Assembly (NCBI GenBank): GCA_033032175.1
Contig: CM065310.1
Coordinates: forward strand, 2,914,001-2,978,000
Length of the DNA stretch: 64,000 bases
Origin: Saturnia japonica
Lineage: Eukaryota; Arthropoda; Insecta; Lepidoptera; Saturniidae
Reading direction: 5' to 3'
The number at the start of each line of letters is the position of its first letter. The stretch's first letter is position 1. Both the position numbers and the translations under genes were made by a program. The notes beneath the pieces are model-generated. The model saw only the letters and a list, made by a program, of their open reading frames with translations. It was not told the DNA's origin and did no database searches. Positions 12,801-24,800 of the stretch are shown here, in pieces.

Positions 12801-15800
12801 ACCAGATTCTGTACTACCTGATAATCCGATATTTCTATCTCATAATCATAAATTAGAAACTGTGATTACGATTCAAGAACTAAAAAGGTGTATAAAGTCG
12901 AAAGATACATGCCCTGGGAGTGATAATATTTCCTACTCCATGATTAAGCATCTGCCAGAAATAGGAAAAATTTTGCTACTGGAATTATATAATCGTTTCT
13001 TATTCTCTGGTTTTGTTCCTAAACAGTGGCGCGACATAACTATATTTCCAATACCAAAACCAGAACGTGTTCCAAATTCTTCTTCGTCTCTGAGACCCAT
13101 CTCCATGATGTCTTGTCTCTGTAAAGTTTTTCATGGCATTTTAGTCAATAGATTAGAATGGTATATAGAAAAAAATAATTTAATACAAAACAATATCACT
13201 GGTTTTAGGAAATGTCGTTCTACATTAGATAACCTTACAAGTTTAGTGGCCAGAATACAAACTGGTTTTGCTAATAGACAATGTACCATTGGATGTTTTA
13301 TAGATGTGGACAATGCATATAACAATGTGGATTTAAAAAATTTAGTATTAACAATGGATTATCTCAAAATAGGAGCTAAAATATGTTCATATGTTTGGAA
13401 CTTCTTAACGAAGAGGTAGATCGTCTGGCAAGGGAGGCCATCACTGATGGGATTCCTTTTGGATGTCTGCCGTTTTATTCCGAGGTATTTTATATCGTTA
13501 AAAGGCGCTGTATGGATTTGTGGAAGGAATATTTCAACGAGAGATCTCTCAGTAAAGGCATTTGGTATAGAACAATTGAACCTCATCCTCCTCATGTTCC
13601 CTGGATAGATAAAGCTGATTGGACGAGGGCTGAAACAGTTACAGCTTTGAGACTCCGTTCTGGACATATTCCACTTAATAAATTTGCCTACTTAATGAAA
13701 AAAATACAGTCACCTCTGTGTACTGAATGCGATTATATAGAGGATGCTTATCATATTATGGTGGAATGTGTCCGGAATGAGCAAGAAAGAAAAAACTACT
13801 GCTTAGTAATAAATAAAAACTTACGTTCTATTGGAGTCTGTAACAGTATTCTGGCTTCACCTTTGTCGGAAGAAGCCAGGATGCTGTACAGGTTAGTACA
13901 AATAGGTATAGATAGAAGATAAAGATGAGTGTATTGTAATAATTATTATGTTTATTATGTGTATTATGTGTGTGCTTACCAATAGGGATGGCATGGTCGA
14001 TTTGTGACCAAATCCTTTAATTAAATAAAGATATAAAATAAAAAAAAAATGGCGTTACCAATCACGTGACTCACGGATAGAAAAAGCTTTCGGATGCAAA
14101 AATTAAATAAATAAATGATTATTTTTTCCAGATTTGTATTGTTTTGCACTTTTTTCCATAAACCAGCATCATAAAATAATTGACATTAATTCTGACGCTT
14201 CATAATATTAAATACCTATCAGGAAGGTGAAGAAGATGAGCGCCACGATCTGGCTCACTATCCTGTATGAGGGCTCGTGCCACCTCCTCAAGAGCAGAAC
14301 GCATCACACCCGCCTCTGAGCAAGCAGACTCTGCGCATTCACAACGCTCCTCCTGTTCGACAAATATTTTTCATTTATTAAGAAGCACAGCAAAGTCAAT
14401 TCGGAAACATCGGCAATGCACCACCAGTTGTTGCTGTTATCGCAGCCGACAAGCCTTTCGGCAGTTGAACATACACTGGCTGATTCCGAAACGCGATAAA
14501 CCAAAAGATGTTCACTGTTACCGGCTTAATTATTGGATATAAAGTACAGTAACGTCAATGTACCTGAATCATAGTACAATCAAAAATGGCGAACATCGAG
14601 CTATCTGAAATTTGTCACCAGTAATCGCTGCCATGGCCTGCTGAAATGTCTCTCTACGTAAAGATAGGAATAGAAATTGACATCTTAACAAACACCGATT
14701 GCCAACCCCTTATTCTGATCTTGCCGATTGTTTACAACCATAGCTAGCGATGCCATACAGGGAGTACTACCAGACAAACATCAGGCTTTAATGACCAATA
14801 GTACAGCATACATTTAGCCTGTAAGTGAACTCGAACAGATATTGGCAACCCTACGGCACGACAGCACGAATTATGAACACACCAGTGACAGTTTGACCTA
14901 ATGGCAAAATAGCCAACTAGGGTTGAGACACGTGGGACTGTTACGACAATAAAAAAGTCATCACCACCTAAAACATTATTTGGTTTACATTGACGGATAC
15001 CTTTTGTTTGCTCTTAGCTCTCAGTCGTGATTCTAATACCTATACTATGTTCATCCTAAGAAGGCTTAGGTGACATATCCACAGAACGTAAATTGTTACG
15101 TCGTTCAAATTATGACATAACCTAATAATATGCATTTCGACTATCAGTTAACGTTATAAAAACGTTTTTTACAACAAAATAACTTCCTCTATACAATAAT
15201 TTTAATGAATAATTCAAGTGTTCCAGATATCGATATTTATTTCATTGTTGTTATAGTTTTATTTTTATTAGTTCCTTTCCACAGCTTACACAACCCTCAA
15301 TTGAATTAACGCATAATCGTATTATAGATTACATTTAGCTCTAAAAAAGAATAGATAATCTAAAAATCAACTTCCAATTTAATTTATACCTTATCGCTAA
15401 AAGAAACATTTGATGTGTGTCATGCAAGCCTTCTTAGGATGAACCAAGTATATTGGAGCGAAATTCATTATTTGATCACTTGGTATGAAAGATAGACTAG
15501 TAAAACATACCAATCCTTGGAGTTCTCCGAGCAATCGCTGTATGCGTGTGTCTCTTTCGCGCAGCTCAGCGATGGCAGCGTCGCGTTGTGACGTCATCTC
15601 GCGCAGCTCCACTCGCATGCTCTCCACGTTCACATGAGGCGTCGATGTAGGAAGAACGTGGTCAACATCCGGCTGCTAACAATAAATACATTTAAAAATT
15701 AGATTTATAATAATAACTAGAAATTATAATGAATGATGGCTCAGTGGAAGACTATATGGACATGTGAACGAAGTGGCTTCGAAATCCTTTAATGAATGAG

Positions 15801-18800
15801 CATGTGCTTTTCGTAAAGGAAAACATCGTGATGAAACCATAGTGGTAGGGCATTTTGTAATGTCTGCTTGGGTCGCCGTCATTCTCAAGTTGGAAATGTG
15901 TCGCAAAGCACCTAAAGTCACCTTTATGGGCCATGTCGACTCTTAACATCAGTAACAACATATGGCCACAATAATGCTAAACCCACAAAATTATTAAGAA
16001 GTTTGGAAAATCCAAAAGTGCACGCCTCATACCATTCATTTGATTTTTAAGAAAAAAAAACAGTCCTACCATTGACTTCTTTGTATTATTTAGACAACTT
16101 AACAAAATAGGATTTAACTTTAGTTCCAAATAAATAGTGCCTTTTATTTGTTTTAATAAAAAAACCGTTTTATTAATTAACTAAGGGCACTAGGCTATTG
16201 ATATTAAATAGGTAACTAATTAATGTTATTCTGAAGATAATAAACAAAAGCTCGGTCTCGATAAGTCCATTTTTTCGGGAGATATCGTAACCACCTCGTA
16301 AAAAAATATCCAGACGTCCACATGAATTTTTTTTAAACAGTTTTTTTCTAAATATTAAAGTAATACTGTTTTTTTTTAATGGAATATGAGGTAGATTATT
16401 TGAACTGTGTTCTTGAAATATATCTACTCATATAATCGTATAAGTGCCAATTGGTTGTTGTAGAGTCAGTTTAAGAGCAAAAAATTGCTTGACTTTGACG
16501 TATCGAGATTAGAGTACAACCTCAACCACTTTGCGTTATGAGGCATCCAAAAAGTATAGTTTACATATTATGCATAATAATAATTTCATAAAGTATTCCT
16601 TTTGATACTTTAGTACAGCTCAAAACCATTGTAAAGAAAGATTCAGAACATCAATCAAAAGTCAGTATCGTCACTGAAGCCTGAAAATATCATGAAATCC
16701 AGAAGATAATCTCATGTATAAAGATAATGCCAGATAAACTATATATAGACCACTTTAATAGGTTTAACAATATGTATGGTGAAAGAGTAAAGTACTATAA
16801 TTTTTAACTTACTTTAGTAGATCCCTGAGCAGCAAATGCATTGATAGCATACCCACTCAATGTTCCGACCAGCTCTCGAACAGAGGAGTCGAGATCATTC
16901 TTTACTCTGTACAGGTCTCTCTCAGTATTAGATTGAAGTTCAGAGAAGTAACGCTTGACAGAAACAATCTCCCGCCATAGACTGAGCAAACGGTTATGCT
17001 CGCTGGAGTAATATTCATTGAATGCCTGCCAAAGTATTAGAGAAATTAAGTATCTTAAAATTTATAAATGTCCACGTAACTACACAATAGGGTGGCTGAA
17101 AACATACGAATATTTATTTTTATTCCACATGAAAATATGTTAACTAACATGTTTTAACAAAGCTCCCCGAAAATCAAATCAATCAATATCAGACACAATT
17201 TTTTTTTGTGCAATGTATTTAATTTAAAATAGAAAGGTTCCAAGATGATGCAAACAGAAGCTCCTATAAAGAGCACTAACATTATAACAAAAGGAGCCTC
17301 ACATTAAAGGTGACTTTAATTAGATATCTTTTTTACATGTTGGATCAGCACCCATATGTACAAGTGGTCTATGATATTCCATAGACATTGTTATGCACCT
17401 CCTAGTGGCCACTAGGAAGTAGGAATTATGTCAGCTCGTAAATTAAACCAGTAGGCACAGTCTTCTCCTGATATTTCTTTGGCCTCATCTGACATAGCGC
17501 TACAATTTCAGTGGGCTATTTTAAATGAAACACTAGGAAGTGATCACCTCATGATAATAATTTCATCCAAATTTGCTAGTAATTTACAACCAGTATTTAA
17601 AAAAAATTACAAGAAAGCTGATTGGAATAGTTTTACAAAGTTATTGGATTCTCTTTACTTAGATCTAATTCTACCAAAAGATTCACAAAATGCATACGAT
17701 ATCTTTGTAGATTATATGAATATAGCGGCAGAATTACACATTCCATACCTAAAAATTAGTCAAAACCCAGATAGTAAATTCGTACCGAAACCTTATTGGT
17801 CGCCAACACTCTCTCAAGCTGTAGCTCAACGACGTTTAGCATTGTCACTATTTAGACGCAATCCAACTCCAGAGAACCTTGTAGTATTACAACATAAAAT
17901 ACGCATAGCACAACAATTGATACGTGACGCGAAAAGTAAGAGTTGGAATCAGTTTTGTTCTTCACTAGATCAGACTACTTCTGTTTCAACGATGTGGACT
18001 AAAATGAGGTGGATTAAAGGTTATAAAATATCCAAACGGTACATTGAAAATGAAAGAGCTTGTGAGCTACTGCATAGTTTGACACCAGATTCTGTACTAC
18101 CTGATAATCCGATATTTCTATCTCATAATCATAAATTAGAAACTGTGATTACGATTCAAGAACTAAAAAGGTGTATAAAGTCGAAAGATACATGCCCTGG
18201 GAGTGATAATATTTCCTACTCCATGATTAAGCATCTGCCAGAAATAGGAAAAATTTTGCTACTGGAATTATATAATCGTTTCTTATTCTCTGGTTTTGTT
18301 CCTAAACAGTGGCGCGACATAACTATATTTCCAATACCAAAACCAGAACGTGTTCCAAATTCTTCTTCGTCTCTGAGACCCATCTCCATGATGTCTTGTC
18401 TCTGTAAAGTTTTTCATGGCATTTTAGTCAATAGATTAGAATGGTATATAGAAAAAAATAATTTAATACAAAACAATATCACTGGTTTTAGGAAATGTCG
18501 TTCTACATTAGATAACCTTACAAGTTTAGTGGCCAGAATACAAACTGGTTTTGCTAATAGACAATGTACCATTGGATGTTTTATAGATGTGGACAATGCA
18601 TATAACAATGTGGATTTAAAAAATTTAGTATTAACAATGGATTATCTCAAAATAGGAGCTAAAATATGTTCATATGTTTGGAACTTCTTAACGAAGAGGT
18701 AGATCGTCTGGCAAGGGAGGCCATCACTGATGGGATTCCTTTTGGATGTCTGCCGTTTTATTCCGAGGTATTTTATATCGTTAAAAGGCGCTGTATGGAT

Positions 18801-21800
18801 TTGTGGAAGGAATATTTCAACGAGAGATCTCTCAGTAAAGGCATTTGGTATAGAACAATTGAACCTCATCCTCCTCATGTTCCCTGGATAGATAAAGCTG
18901 ATTGGACGAGGGCTGAAACAGTTACAGCTTTGAGACTCCGTTCTGGACATATTCCACTTAATAAATTTGCCTACTTAATGAAAAAAATACAGTCACCTCT
19001 GTGTACTGAATGCGATTATATAGAGGATGCTTATCATATTATGGTGGAATGTGTCCGGAATGAGCAAGAAAGAAAAAACTACTGCTTAGTAATAAATAAA
19101 AACTTACGTTCTATTGGAGTCTGTAACAGTATTCTGGCTTCACCTTTGTCGGAAGAAGCCAGGATGCTGTACAGGTTAGTACAAATAGGTATAGATAGAA
19201 GATAAAGATGAGTGTATTGTAATAATTATTATGTTTATTATGTGTATTATGTGTGTGCTTACCAATAGGGATGGCATGGTCGATTTGTGACCAAATCCTT
19301 TAATTAAATAAAGATATAAAATAAAAAAAAAATGGCGTTACCAATCACGTGACTCACGGATAGAAAAAGCTTTCGGATGCAAAAATTAAATAAATAAATG
19401 ATTATTTTTTCCAGATTTGTATTGTTTTGCACTTTTTTCCATAAACCAGCATCATAAAATAATTGACATTAATTCTGACGCTTCATAATATTAAATACCT
19501 ATCAGGAAGGTGAAGAAGATGAGCGCCACGATCTGGCTCACTATCCTGTATGAGGGCTCGTGCCACCTCCTCAAGAGCAGAACGCATCACACCCGCCTCT
19601 GAGCAAGCAGACTCTGCGCATTCACAACGCTCCTCCTGTTCGACAAATATTTTTCATTTATTAAGAAGCACAGCAAAGTCAATTCGGAAACATCGGCAAT
19701 GCACCACCAGTTGTTGCTGTTATCGCAGCCGACAAGCCTTTCGGCAGTTGAACATACACTGGCTGATTCCGAAACGCGATAAACCAAAAGATGTTCACTG
19801 TTACCGGCTTAATTATTGGATATAAAGTACAGTAACGTCAATGTACCTGAATCATAGTACAATCAAAAATGGCGAACATCGAGCTATCTGAAATTTGTCA
19901 CCAGTAATCGCTGCCATGGCCTGCTGAAATGTCTCTCTACGTAAAGATAGGAATAGAAATTGACATCTTAACAAACACCGATTGCCAACCCCTTATTCTG
20001 ATCTTGCCGATTGTTTACAACCATAGCTAGCGATGCCATACAGGGAGTACTACCAGACAAACATCAGGCTTTAATGACCAATAGTACAGCATACATTTAG
20101 CCTGTAAGTGAACTCGAACAGATATTGGCAACCCTACGGCACGACAGCACGAATTATGAACACACCAGTGACAGTTTGACCTAATGGCAAAATAGCCAAC
20201 TAGGGTTGAGACACGTGGGACTGTTACGACAATAAAAAAGTCATCACCACCTAAAACATTATTTGGTTTACATTGACGGATACCTTTTGTTTGCTCTTAG
20301 CTCTCAGTCGTGATTCTAATACCTATACTATGTTCATCCTAAGAAGGCTTAGGTGACATATCCACAGAACGTAAATTGTTACGTCGTTCAAATTATGACA
20401 TAACCTAATAATATGCATTTCGACTATCAGTTAACGTTATAAAAACGTTTTTTACAACAAAATAACTTCCTCTATACAATAATTTTAATGAATAATTCAA
20501 GTGTTCCAGATATCGATATTTATTTCATTGTTGTTATAGTTTTATTTTTATTAGTTCCTTTCCACAGCTTACACAACCCTCAATTGAATTAACGCATAAT
20601 CGTATTATAGATTACATTTAGCTCTAAAAAAGAATAGATAATCTAAAAATCAACTTCCAATTTAATTTATACCTTATCGCTAAAAGAAACATTTGATGTG
20701 TGTCATGCAAGCCTTCTTAGGATGAACCAAGTATATTGGAGCGAAATTCATTATTTGATCACTTGGTATGAAAGATAGACTAGTAAAACATACCAATCCT
20801 TGGAGTTCTCCGAGCAATCGCTGTATGCGTGTGTCTCTTTCGCGCAGCTCAGCGATGGCAGCGTCGCGTTGTGACGTCATCTCGCGCAGTACCACTCGCA
20901 TGCTCTCCACGTTCACATGAGGCGTCGATGTAGGAAGAGCGTGGGGAACATCCGGCTGCTAACAATAAATACATTTAAAAATTAGATTTATAATAATAAC
21001 TAGAAATTATCATGAATGATGGCACAGTGGAAGACTATATGGACATGTGAACGAAGTGGCTTCGAAATCCTTTAATGAATGAGCCTGTGCTTTTCGTAAA
21101 GGAAAAAATCGTGATGAAACCATAGTGGTAGGGCATTTTGTAATGTCTGCTTGGGTCGCCGTCATTCTCAAGTTGGAAATGTGTCGCAAAGCACCTAAAG
21201 TCACCTTTATAGGCCATGTCGACTCTTAACATCAGTAACAACATATGGCCACAATAATGCTAAACCCACAAAATTATTAAGAAGTTTGGAAAATCCAAAA
21301 GTGCACGCCTCATACCACTCATTTGATTTTTAAGAAAAAAAAACCAGTCCTACCATTGACTTCTTTGTATTATTTAGACAACTTAACAAAATTGGCTTTA
21401 ATTTTAGATCCAAATAAATAGTGCCTTTTATTTGTTTTAATAAAAAAACCGTTTTATTAATAAACTAAGGGTACTAGGCTATTGATATTAAATAGGTAAC
21501 TAATTAATGTTATTCTGAAGATAATAAACAAAAGCTCGGTCTCGATAAGTCCATTTTTTCGGGAGATATCGTAACCACCTCGTAAAAAAATATCCAGACG
21601 TCCACATGAATTTTTTTTAAACAGTTTTTTTCTAAATATTTAAGTAATACTGTTTTTTTTTAAATGGAATATGAGGTAGATTATTTGAACTGTGTTCTTG
21701 AAATATATCTACTCATATAATCGTATAAGTGCCAATTGGTTGTTGTAGAGTCAGTTTAAGAGCAAAAAATTGCTTGACTTTGACGTATCGAGATTAGAGT

Positions 21801-24800
21801 ACAACCTCAACCACTTTGCGTTATGAGGCATTCAAAAAGTATAGTTTACATATTATGCATAATAATAATTTCATAAAGTATTCCTTTTGATACTTTAGTA
21901 CAGCTCAAAACCATTGTAAAGAAAGATTCAGAACATCAATCAAAAGTCAGTATCGTCACTGAAGCCTGAAAATATCATGAAATCCAGAAGATAATCTCAT
22001 GTATAAAGATAATGCCAGATAAACTATATATAGACCACTTTAATAGGTTTAGCAATATGTATGGTGAAAGAGTAAAGTGCTATAATTTTTAACTTACTTT
22101 AGTAGATCCCTGAGCAGCAAATGCATTGATAGCATACCCACTCAATGTTCCGACCAGCTCTCGAACAGAGGAGTCGAGATCATTCTTTACTCTGTGCAGG
22201 TCTCTCTCAGTATTAGATTGAAGTTCAGAGAAGTAACGCTTGACAGAAACAATCTCCCGCCATAGACTGAGCAAACGGTTATGCTCGCTGGAGTAATATT
22301 CATTGAATGCCTGCCAAAGTATTAGAGAACTTAAGTATCTTAAAATTTATAGATTAACACGTAAAAGATACGAATATTTCTTTTTATTCCACATGAAAAT
22401 ATGTTAATTAACATGTTTTAAGAATGCTCCCCGAAAATCAAATCAATCAATATCAGACACAATTTTTTTTTGTGCAATGTGTTTAATTTAAAATAGAAAG
22501 GTTCCAAGATGATGCAAACAGAAGCTCCTATAAAGAGCACTAACATTATAACAAAAGGAGCCTCACATTAAAGGTGACTTTAATTAGATATCTTTTTTAC
22601 ATGTTGGATCAGCACCCATATGTACAAGTGGTCTATGATATTCCATAGACATTGTTATGCACCTCCTAGTGGCCACTAGGAAGTAGGAATTATGTCAGCT
22701 CGTAAATTAAACCAGTAGGCACTAGGTAAAAGTTCAATGGTAGTTCCCAAGAAGAAGTGGCACAAACAAGATAGCCGTTTTACCACAACTTATTGGTGAT
22801 TTCGAATGTGGTGAGTCAATATCTTACATGAAATCAATTTAACAAACTGAGAAATTTATTACTCAATTTCTCTATTACCACTAACTAATTTAATTTGAAA
22901 GTGTAACTACATTCCACAGATAAGAAGTATGTATATATACCATACCCAATTTGAATTTTGGTGTAATATGGTCATTCCAGAAATATTTTCCCTGTTTATT
23001 AAGTTTGTGGCACATTATCATCTTCGTAAATGAGCATTAAGCTCTCGCATTACGTATGTCAAACCGTCATTGCGTTCCCGGCAATCACTAGTTTTACCGA
23101 TGCCTAGCCACGTATCATATAATCATCATACATTAGAGAACACTCAACATCTCTTGCTTATAAAAATTAATGGTAACTGTTCTATAAAGCATTTATTTCT
23201 TCTATGTGAGTGATGATTGAAAACGAAAATGACACTGGTGCAAAATTATTGAAAGGCAGACCCGTCCGACGGTCCGACAACATAGAGAGGGTAACCGGTA
23301 AACTCTGGATGAGAGCTGAGCAAGGATCAAGAGGATTGGCATAAGCGAGAAGAGGCCTATACTCAGCATTGGCTACATGTGGACTGAATGAATAGAAGTG
23401 AAGATTGAACCAAACTAACATACTCTAACTCATAAAGTAACATAATCTAGATAAAGAGTTAAGAGCATATTCAGACTGAAGATAGTTGAGTGAGAATAAT
23501 TTTCAAGAGGTATTTTCAAATTTTCTCATAATATTTTCATTTACCATTAGCAAATAATGTTATAATTAATTTTAGTATAATATAATAGCAAGCAAAAGGA
23601 AGCAAAGCAAGCCATACATAAGATGGGTAGATGAAATTACAGCTGTGTGGCAGGTGGCATATTGTTAAGACTGGTTGGCAACTGATTTAAAAGGTCAGTG
23701 TTAGAGGAGGCCTTCGCCAAATCGAACAATTGAGGGAAATTAACTAGAAACATATTTAAAAAATATGTTATGTGTACTGACGGAATAGAGGCATTATTAT
23801 TATATAACTTAATAGCATGTTAACAAACTTGTTCCTCATCCTTCCACTCATCTTCCTTGATAGCCATTTCATCACGCATAACCTCCCAGTCATTGGTGAG
23901 TTTTTGCAGGTCATTAGTGAGTGCTTCATTTAGTTGATGGGACTCCTCTAGTTGGTCTCGGAGCAAATTGTTCTGGCTCACCAATTTTTCACACCTACAA
24001 TATACAGCTTTTAATTATTAATGATATAAAACATTTAAAACTTGTCAGTTTGTTGTATCTCTATGAAGCAGTGTTGGCTTATTCGTAACTTATATGGAGA
24101 CCACATTAATCAATATGTTCGAATCTTTAAAATGAACCTGAACTTTTGGTGAAAGAAAAGATTGTGATGAAATCATAGCATGTTGGTAAAGTATTTTCTA
24201 ATGCCCGACTGGCTATCTATCACCCAAGTTGAAAATCTGTCACCAAACACTTTTATAGATACCTACTTACTCCCATTATAATGCAACTCACCTAGACTAA
24301 GTTATTGGTGGTCAAAGTTTCAAGGTCAAATAGGAAATTCAACATTTAGAGTATCATTTTTGTATGCTAATAAGTGGCAGACAAAGGTACAGGGAGGGTG
24401 GAGGAAGCAGTTCCCCCACCCTTTGATACCATTACCGTAGGAAGGTAATATCCCTCGCCAGAGTTATAGGTGTTCAAAGTTTCAAGGACAAGGTTGAAAT
24501 TTTGACAAAACTGAACCTAGAATAAAAATAATAAGCAATAAAAATTGTTTTTTTTGCAACTAACATAATTTGGGTTTTGAGGCTTATTTATTTAAATCAA
24601 AATCAAAATATCTTTTATTCAATTTAGGCCCCAAGAAGGCACTTATGAATGTCAAAACACTACCACCGGTTCGGAAAACATCCCAGCCATAGAGAAGAAT
24701 CGACAAGAAACTCGATCGGGTTTATCAACATCTTATTATCTTTTTTTTAAATTGGTTTTACAGTATTTAATTTAATACAGTTAATATATATATAACAATA

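Larger units (their letters stand above)
10058..14048 (+). mobile_element. I-clade-like non-LTR retrotransposon (LINE), internally deleted
   Basis: The 12-bp target-site duplication ATGGCGTTACCA flanks the element at 10046-10057 and 14049-14060, giving an insertion of about 4.0 kb. In order it carries a 145-bp 5' leader, ORF1 (gag-like, zinc knuckles), an overlapping ORF2 (endonuclease and start of reverse transcriptase), a deletion join, a residual RNase H/C-terminal segment, a short 3' tail with AATAAA, and a short poly(A). An RNase H plus three zinc knuckles fits the I clade better than Jockey. It lies antisense in the rootletin intron between exons 7 and 8. The clean duplication and largely open ORFs suggest recent insertion. 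Confidence 0.88.
12176..17458. repeat. Tandem segmental duplication, copy A (5,283 bp)
   Basis: The segment starting inside LINE ORF2 (ACAGTCTTCTCC) and ending AACCAGTAGGCAC is repeated directly after itself. Copy A and copy B are offset by exactly 5,283 bp over the first 3.4 kb. Copy A holds the 3' half of the LINE, rootletin exons 7A, 6A and 5A, and their introns. At the central junction the outer flanks share only the dinucleotide AC. Confidence 0.95.
17459..19331 (+). mobile_element. LINE fragment created by the tandem duplication
   Basis: A copy of LINE bases 12176-14048 without the 5' half. It did not arise by its own transposition. It has no left target-site duplication and starts at the duplication junction in the middle of ORF2. 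The right target site (TGGCGTTACCA) follows the poly(A) as in the parent. Confidence 0.92.
17459..22722. repeat. Tandem segmental duplication, copy B (about 5,264 bp)
   Basis: The second copy starts mid-ORF2 at TCTTCTCCTG and ends at GGCAC before TAGGTAAAA, where unique intron resumes. It carries LINE remnants and exons 7B, 6B and 5B. Bases 17459-20889 look identical to copy A. The remainder has about 30 substitutions, a few 1-bp indels and a roughly 20-bp replacement/deletion near 22349. Confidence 0.95.
22723..23828. other. Rootletin intron between exons 5B and 4
   Basis: Unique intron resumes after the duplication. Apart from two RTE remnants listed separately, nothing is recognised. Confidence 0.7.

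Noticed and set aside
13131..13667. Minus-strand open frames within the LINE
   Set aside because: The plus strand encodes clear reverse transcriptase and RNase H motifs; the reverse frames are shadows.
14267..14542. Plus-strand open frames over rootletin exon 7 (and the copy at 19550-19825)
   Set aside because: They are antisense shadows of the minus-strand exon, with no own splice or family support.
17457..19331. Second independent LINE insertion
   Set aside because: It begins exactly at the duplication junction and matches the first copy with all flanking intron, so it was duplicated, not transposed.
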